Below are positions 62,771 through 64,000 of a stretch of 64,000 nt of DNA, one piece after another (the stretch's first letter is position 1; each line of letters opens with the position of its first letter). The DNA is from UBA1765 sp045615885. Lineage in GTDB: Bacteria > Fibrobacterota > Fibrobacteria > Fibrobacterales > Fibrobacteraceae. The stretch covers positions 1-64,000 of the forward strand of contig JAZLFR010000060.1 in the NCBI GenBank assembly GCA_045615885.1. The letters are read 5' to 3'. The notes under the pieces were generated by a model, which was not told the DNA's origin, did no database searches, and was given only the letters and a program-made list of their open reading frames with translations. The position numbers and the translations under genes were made by a program.

Positions 62771-63442
62771 TTAATTACCTTCTGGAGCAAAAAAAGTCGT
62801 GCAGAGCGGCCAAGTCTCAATGAACTTTGCCAACTCTTCAAAATGGTTCTGGTTCTTCACAAAATCAATTTTATCTGTATTGATGACAAGAACCGGGCAA
62901 TCGCGATAATGCCAAAAATAATGGTCGAACTTCTGCTGCAAGTCCATTAGGTATTCGCGGCTGATGTTCTTTTCCATTTCACGGTTGCGATGCTTAATGC
63001 GACGGACAAGCGTATCAATGCTAGCCTGCAGATAGATGATCATGTCGGGCTTTGGCAAGTTGTTGCCAAGTGCATTGGCGACTGTTTCGTACATCGTAAA
63101 TTCAGACTCCTTCAAAGTCTGCAATGCAAAAATTCTGTCTTTATCAAAAGTGTAATCGCTCACGATAAGAGGCCTGAACAAATCGCCCTGCGCAATTTGC
63201 TCCACCATGTCCTTTTGACGGGAAATCAAGAAGAACAGCTGCGTCTGGAACGCATATTCTTCTGGATGGATATAGAACTTCTCAAGGAACGGATTTTCAG
63301 CAAAGCGCTCTTCGAGAAGCGATATGTTCCCGTTCTCGACTTGCCTGCTCCAGCGTTCCACAAGCATTCTTGCCAAGGTAGACTTACCGACGCCAATAGC
63401 GCCTTCGACTGCGATGTAATGAATGTTTGAAGGAATATTCAT
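62771..63442 (-). CDS. Deoxynucleoside kinase
   Basis: A 223-aa cytosolic kinase of the deoxyadenosine/deoxyguanosine kinase family, which phosphorylates salvaged deoxynucleosides. The P-loop GAIGVGKST is at 14-22, followed by a LLEERFAENPFL segment (E-R-x-x-x-N-P), FFLISRQKDM, the DYTFDKDRIFA motif (DRS-like) and a lid RRIKHRNREMEKNI. The order of motifs and the length are typical. GGAGGAACC at the end of folK serves as ribosome-binding site; start and stop are adjacent. It is the middle gene of folK-dNK-panC. Confidence 0.95.
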   Translation of the reverse strand: MNIPSNIHYIAVEGAIGVGKSTLARMLVERWSRQVENGNISLLEERFAENPFLEKFYIHPEEYAFQTQLFFLISRQKDMVEQIAQGDLFRPLIVSDYTFDKDRIFALQTLKESEFTMYETVANALGNNLPKPDMIIYLQASIDTLVRRIKHRNREMEKNISREYLMDLQQKFDHYFWHYRDCPVLVINTDKIDFVKNQNHFEELAKFIETWPLCTTFFAPEGN

Positions 63443-63949
63443 CTATGGTTCCTCCGGCGATGCCACTCTAAAGGTAATATTCTCTTCACCCTTCAAAGTA
63501 AAGAGCATCTGGCGCACAGTCAACCCCGAAGTCGGGTCCGACCATTCGGGCGCAATATCGCACATGGGTTCCAATACAAACTGACGCTTTGAAAGCTCAG
63601 GATGTGGGAGTACCGGCACGCTAGGACGAATGCGTTTTCCATAGTAGAGCAAGTCCAAATCGATTTCGCGTTCACACCAGTGGCCCCGCTTGCGACGACC
63701 TAGAAGGATTTCTGCACCCTTTAAGTAGTGCAGCAAACTTTCTTCGCCTTTAGAGGACCAAAAAGAAACTACCTGATTTAAATACCGACCCTGATCCTGC
63801 GGACCGACAGGCGGTGTTTCGTAAATGCGGCTTTCTAGCCAACCGCCAGACGCGATTTTTTTGAGCATGGCACGCCCGGCGGCAAGGTGCCCGCCTCTAG
63901 GTGCTATATTTGAGCCCAGCGCAACAAAAACGCGTTCCAACGATTCCAT
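63443..63949 (-). CDS. folK: 6-hydroxymethyl-dihydropterin pyrophosphokinase
   Basis: A 168-aa enzyme that transfers pyrophosphate from ATP to hydroxymethyl-dihydropterin, the folate step before FolP (here encoded at 42717-43616). Motifs include VALGSNIAPRGGHL, YETPPVG, LNQVVSF, the REIDLDLLYYG strand (family R..DLD(L/I)L.YG), PHPELSKRQFVLEPMCDIAPEW. The C-terminal extension after 'W' is short. The ATG at 63949 (MESLERVF) is chosen over one at 63985, because a TATATTAG box lies just upstream at 63954-63961, leaving almost no leader. It starts the folK-dNK-panC operon. Confidence 0.95.
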   Translation of the reverse strand: MESLERVFVALGSNIAPRGGHLAAGRAMLKKIASGGWLESRIYETPPVGPQDQGRYLNQVVSFWSSKGEESLLHYLKGAEILLGRRKRGHWCEREIDLDLLYYGKRIRPSVPVLPHPELSKRQFVLEPMCDIAPEWSDPTSGLTVRQMLFTLKGEENITFRVASPEEP

Positions 63950-63953
63950 GCCC

Positions 63954-63961
63954 CTAATATA
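63954..63961 (-). promoter_or_regulatory. TATATTAG box of folK
   Basis: TATATTAG on the minus strand ends four bases before the chosen folK ATG. It has the same form as the cassette A box at 20150-20157. Confidence 0.45.
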
Positions 63962-64000
63962 GGAATCTTTTGCAAATGTTGCCATTGGAAATTTCCAAAG

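Overview
The window looks like chromosome of a Fibrobacter (F. succinogenes or a close relative). The pointers are a secreted GH51 glucanase with three CBM11-like modules, very large surface proteins with type IX secretion-like C-terminal tails, an OmpA protein with expanded thrombospondin type-3 repeats, and a recurring TAnnTTTG-like promoter box of the Bacteroidetes/FCB type. No phage, insertion sequence, CRISPR array or rRNA operon was seen. Species assignment is inference, because no search could be run.

Layout. 1-8.9 kb: mostly minus-strand single genes: serC, a degenerate RelA/SpoT-type HD protein, the GH51/CBM11 glucanase, a DsbA-like lipoprotein, a YbjQ-family protein, a sirtuin and an M20 dipeptidase. 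9-20.1 kb: minus-strand three-gene cassette A, in transcription order a secreted FecR-domain protein, a beta-helix plus outer-membrane-barrel protein, and a 2061-aa surface protein. 20.3-23.2 kb: a radical SAM/SPASM gene, a dihydroorotate dehydrogenase-like gene and a small barrel protein. 23.25-39.26 kb: cassette B, a paralogous copy of cassette A with the same order and the same TAATG stop/start overlap, whose last protein has grown to 3691 aa by fourfold repetition of a 1.7-2.9 kb module. 39.5-40.3 kb: a PDZ-thioredoxin protein. 40.7-47.0 kb: a housekeeping operon tilS-ftsH-folP-cdaA-FGE-like. 47.3-53.8 kb: a lipoprotein, oligoendopeptidase F, tRNA-Ser(GGA) followed directly by an omega-like RNA polymerase subunit, DUF3737, a superoxide reductase, DUF4416, an acidic protein and dapA. 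53.9-63.9 kb: the OmpA/TT3R protein, RadC, a gluzincin-like protein, a GH2-like protein, and the operon folK-deoxynucleoside kinase-panC.

The most notable content is the duplicated cassette. About 27 kb of the window is two copies of one unit: a periplasmic FecR-like protein, an outer membrane beta-helix/barrel protein, and a giant exported protein. This reads as a dedicated surface-display or adhesion system (inference). Cassette A has a perfect TGTGA-N6-TCACA palindrome and a second 22-bp palindrome upstream; cassette B has neither, so the copies may be expressed under different conditions.

Two further layers are visible. First, many genes have a TTTCTAnnTT(T/G)-type box, in several cases only a few bases before the start codon, which suggests leaderless or very short-leader mRNAs. 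Second, intergenic spacers (7.2-7.5, 21.2-21.4, 40.3-40.7 and 57.3-57.85 kb) carry interspersed degenerate repeats arranged with a purine-rich arm on the left and an inverted, pyrimidine-rich arm on the right.
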